34,905 nucleotides of DNA, taken from assembly GCF_003692965.1 (NCBI RefSeq), contig NZ_REHC01000013.1, positions 1 to 34,905 of the forward strand, given 5' to 3'. The notes beneath the pieces were generated by a model. It was not told the DNA's origin and ran no database searches. It saw nothing but the letters and a program-made list of their open reading frames with translations. Position numbers and translations under genes: made by a program. Positions within the stretch are counted from its first letter, which is position 1. Each line of letters opens with the position of its first letter. Origin of the DNA: Lactobacillus sp. ESL0246 (GTDB taxonomy: Bacteria; Bacillota; Bacilli; Lactobacillales; Lactobacillaceae). This document shows, piece after piece, positions 32,982 through 34,905 of the stretch.

Positions 32982-33833
32982 ATGACAATTGCTAAATTAC
33001 TTAAAAGTTACCGTTTGGCAGCTGGCAAAACACAAAAAGCATGGATTGGTGATATTGTTAGTCCATCTTTTTATTCTAAAATTGAAAAAAACACGACCAG
33101 AATTTCAGCAAGTGATTTAATTGAAATTTTAAATTACAATCATGTTAATTTAGCTGATTTTTTTAGTCAAGTAACTAATCAAGAAAAAAATGGCTCCTTA
33201 ACAGTTAAAGAACTTAATGATCGAATTATTAGTGCCTATTACCATAATAATCTGAGTCAACTTAAAAAAATCAAACATGAGTCAGCTAGTACCCTTTTAG
33301 TAAAACAAGAAAAAATTGCATTAATACTTGATGCCTGCATAGCTTTAATAAGTGGCTCTGACACTCAATTCACTGAAGAAGAAAAAATTGCAAGTAAAAG
33401 TTTGTTTTTCTCTACTGAAAATTTTGATCAGAATTCCTTAGTAATCTTTTGCAATTTTATGTACTTTTATGATTTCGATAGTAACCTAGTGATAACTAAA
33501 AAAATTATCAAACAATTTCAAAATAGTTCGAATATAGAAATTCAGTATCTACTGTTAGCAATTTTATCCAATATGATCACTATGTGTATTGAGAACCATG
33601 TCTACCATCAGGCTAAGGAATTACTTATAATGGCACAAAAAATTCCCACACAACCAGAAACATGCTTTCTTAGAATAGCAATCTTAATTTTAGAAAATCT
33701 CATAAATTATCATGATGATCCCCAACAGATTTTTCTTGATAACTGCCAAAAAGAAATTGAACAGTTATCTATACTAGGTATGACTGAAAGTAGTCGAGAT
33801 TGGCAAAAATTTGTTGCTCAATACCATGATTAA
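32982..33833 (+). CDS. Rgg/XRE-family transcriptional regulator
   Basis: 283 residues, the usual Rgg length. N-terminal XRE helix-turn-helix (about 3-60: IAKLLKSYRLAAGKTQKAWIGDIVSPSFYSKIEKN...ISASDLIEILNY), then a long helical C-terminal part typical of the peptide-sensing TPR-like repeat domain (QYLLLAILSNMITMCIENHVYHQAKELLIMA). Rgg proteins respond to short secreted peptides in streptococci; several lactobacilli have orphan members. No SHP-type peptide gene is seen beside it. Ribosome site TGGAG eight bases upstream of the ATG. It is divergent from the MFS gene and about 725 bases upstream of the RiPP-like peptide. Its 3' side is disrupted by an IS end. Confidence 0.85.
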   Translation: MTIAKLLKSYRLAAGKTQKAWIGDIVSPSFYSKIEKNTTRISASDLIEILNYNHVNLADFFSQVTNQEKNGSLTVKELNDRIISAYYHNNLSQLKKIKHESASTLLVKQEKIALILDACIALISGSDTQFTEEEKIASKSLFFSTENFDQNSLVIFCNFMYFYDFDSNLVITKKIIKQFQNSSNIEIQYLLLAILSNMITMCIENHVYHQAKELLIMAQKIPTQPETCFLRIAILILENLINYHDDPQQIFLDNCQKEIEQLSILGMTESSRDWQKFVAQYHD

Positions 33834-33850
33834 CAAAAAACGCATCTTCT

Positions 33851-33960
33851 TGAAGTTAACCCCCGGAATTGGACAAAGATTCCAATTCGGGGTTTTTATT
33901 ATGTCCAAATTATCTAAACAAGATAGAATGGGAGATTATATAATCAAATTGAACACCAAG
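33851..33960 (+). mobile_element. Left-end relic of an IS3-family element
   Basis: TGAAGTTAACCCCCGGAATTGGAC at 33851 is the same as the orfA-proximal end of the intact IS (23793 downward on the minus strand), followed by the same hairpin (CCCCGGAATTGGA with TCCAATTCGGGG) and an orfA-type start MSKLSKQDR (33901). After that the frame decays and stops. The flanking AACAAAAAACGCATCTTC looks like the left arm of the regulator's terminator, so this IS also landed in a terminator. The right end was not found. Confidence 0.7.
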
Positions 33961-34178
33961 ACTAAATCTTGCTATTTTATATAAAAAGGCCCATTGCTCT
34001 TTCTGTTAGAATGTAATTACCAACACAACATTCATCAAGAAATTCCATGGACCAACATTAATACTCGTCAAATAAGCAATTAAGAACTACTCTGCTCTTG
34101 CAATTTCAGAAATAGAAGAATGGTACAATGGCTTACCAAGCAAAAAAGCTTGATTTGTTAAAAAATAACAGTAATTGA
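33961..34178. other. Degraded region without an intact gene
   Basis: No complete gene is seen. Short coding-like pieces occur in different frames, for example ALAISEIEEWYNGLPSKKA (about 34096-34152), consistent with frameshifted remnants. I could not assign their origin. Confidence 0.4.
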
Positions 34179-34415
34179 ACTAGAATTGACGTAATTCCTA
34201 TTACAGCTTTAATACCGTCCTTCATTTCTGTAATGGTCGTAACAGAAAGTGCAAATAATCAGATTTTGCAGCAAGATGAAACATTGGTTGCTATATTAAC
34301 TTGTCTTCTTGTTGTAATAGTATATATTGCATTAAACGCTTTATATCAAGGCTTTTGTAATAATAGGAATAAACAAAATTCAATTATAGCGACATATATA
34401 GCAACAAGTAATTGA
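34179..34415 (+). pseudogene. Truncated membrane protein fragment
   Basis: The frame is open from 34179 to the stop at 34415 and encodes two hydrophobic segments (VIPITALIPSFISVMVV and LVAILTCLLVVIVYIALNALYQGF) separated by TESANNQILQQDE. The first ATG (34233) lies inside the first hydrophobic segment and has no ribosome site, so this looks like the 3' part of a gene that lost its start. Family not recognised. It ends 144 bases before the RiPP-like gene and may have belonged to the same locus. Confidence 0.4.
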
Positions 34416-34483
34416 AAACATTTTACTATATTTTTTGTGTTTCCTTATTTTTATTCTCATATAAGCTTAACTAAATATTAAAA

Positions 34484-34514
34484 TTGACATTTATTTTAAA
34501 TGATAGTATCATTT
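34484..34514 (+). promoter_or_regulatory. Strong promoter of the RiPP-like gene with overlapping palindrome
   Basis: -35 TTGACA (34484-34489), spacer of exactly 17, -10 TATCAT (34507-34512). A perfect dyad AAATGATA-G-TATCATTT (34498-34514) covers the -10 box and suits a repressor or regulator site. Confidence 0.8.
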
Positions 34515-34558
34515 TTAATCAGCAAGAAGCAACGTTTATTTGAAAGGAAGTGTGTTTT

Positions 34559-34684
34559 ATGAGCAAAGATATACTTAATTTAAATATAGAATCTTTGACC
34601 TTGGTATCATCAGAAGAAGATATATATGGAGTTACTTCAACAGGATGCTGTAATGGCAATCACACTAAATTTCATGATAAATAG
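34559..34684 (+). CDS. Putative RiPP (lanthipeptide-like) precursor peptide, 41 residues
   Basis: A short gene with a consensus promoter and a good ribosome site (AAAGGAAG, eight to nine bases before ATG). The leader MSKDILNLNIESLTLVSSEEDIYG carries LNLNI, like the F-N/D-L-D/N box of class I lanthipeptide leaders, and an acidic SSEED stretch. The putative core VTSTGCCNGNHTKFHDK has two adjacent Cys and three Thr plus one Ser, suitable for thioether or other modification. No modification enzyme, protease, transporter or immunity gene is adjacent in the window; the IS starting 36 bases after the stop may have cut the locus, or the enzymes lie beyond 34905. The class is uncertain. Could also be a small regulatory peptide. 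Confidence 0.6.
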   Translation: MSKDILNLNIESLTLVSSEEDIYGVTSTGCCNGNHTKFHDK

Positions 34685-34719
34685 TCTGATAACATTAATA
34701 TTAAAAGTAGAGGTCATTT

Positions 34720-34905
34720 TGATCTGAACCCCGAAATTAAGACAAATTAATTTCAAGGACGCCCTCGTCATGAAAGCTAAAAACAAGCTGATCAAGCAGG
34801 AAAATCACCGCTTAAAGCAAGAAAACCAAGCCTTACGCCAAGCGAACTTAAAACTTACTATCGAGAACGAATTTGTAAAAAAATTGCACGTCTTAGTCAA
34901 CCAAA
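34720..34905 (+). mobile_element. Left end of an IS3-family element, cut by window end
   Basis: TGATCTGAACCCCGAAATTA at 34720 is a terminal repeat matching the right end at 197-222, followed by a small hairpin (GAAATTA/TAATTTC). Directly afterwards comes sequence normally found late in orfA, so the first half of orfA seems deleted. Confidence 0.75.
34770..34905 (+). pseudogene. IS3-family OrfA leucine-zipper region, probably from a deleted orfA
   Basis: From ATG 34770 the frame reads KNKLIKQENHRLKQENQALR and continues LTIENEFVKKLHVLVNQ up to the window end. This is the coiled-coil C-terminal part of IS150-type OrfA. Just upstream, in another frame, FQGRPRHES recalls the GRPR linker of such proteins, so a frameshift and loss of the HTH domain are likely. 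Gene continues outside the window. Confidence 0.6.

Noticed and set aside
32953..32983. Nine-codon ORF (MSYMKSGVN) overlapping the Rgg-type gene start, as an SHP-like signal
   Set aside because: No ribosome site, no hydrophobic signal segment, and it ends on the regulator's own start.
1..34905. CRISPR arrays, tRNA, rRNA, integrase or prophage genes
   Set aside because: No regularly spaced repeats, no cloverleaf or rRNA sequences, and no integrase or phage structural gene were seen; mobile DNA is limited to IS3-type elements.

Overview
This is an AT-rich Firmicutes chromosome segment that reads as a Lactobacillus of the L. delbrueckii/acidophilus/helveticus type. The indicators are SLAP (S-layer type) wall-binding repeats, a type II nucleoside deoxyribosyltransferase, a D-aspartate ligase/asparagine synthase pair for a D-Asp peptidoglycan cross-bridge, PepO, a D-2-hydroxyisocaproate-type dehydrogenase and IS150-group IS3 elements. 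It is chromosomal accessory/housekeeping DNA with no rRNA, tRNA, CRISPR or prophage seen.

Layout. 1-222: right end of an IS3-family element cut by the window edge. 254-5731: pepO, an MFS transporter with an unusual structured leader, and a BspA-type leucine-rich-repeat surface protein with four SLAP repeats. 6120-8981: an EIIC-like permease, D-2-hydroxyacid dehydrogenase and IclR regulator operon with a clear promoter and an IclR-like operator. 9293-14560: aslA and asnH (cross-bridge D-Asp addition and amidation), a metallophosphoesterase and a small unknown protein. 14737-15303: tag. 15353-19927: a PhnDCEE-type ABC importer with two paralogous binding proteins; the leader of the second phnD carries a folded RNA, a 48-codon ORF and a terminator. 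20373-22278: a universal stress protein, a tyrosine-phosphatase-like protein and ntd. 22310-23793: a complete IS3-family element inserted exactly into the loop of the ntd terminator, with an ATA target duplication. 23813-28353: a glutamine amidotransferase remnant, nagA, and a divergent GH31-like protein that seems to lack both catalytic aspartates. 28413-31467: a small secreted protein, an unknown membrane protein and an MFS exporter with a TTG start. 31654-33833: an MFS protein diverging from an Rgg-type regulator. 33834-34905: a degraded mobile-element zone holding a strongly expressed-looking 41-residue RiPP-like precursor peptide, followed by another IS end.

The most promising observations are the RiPP-like peptide at 34559-34684 with a consensus promoter overlapped by a perfect dyad, the leader RNA/mini-ORF in front of phnD, the GH31 pseudo-enzyme, the EIIC/hydroxyacid dehydrogenase operon with its putative operator, and the repeated association of IS ends with transcription terminators.
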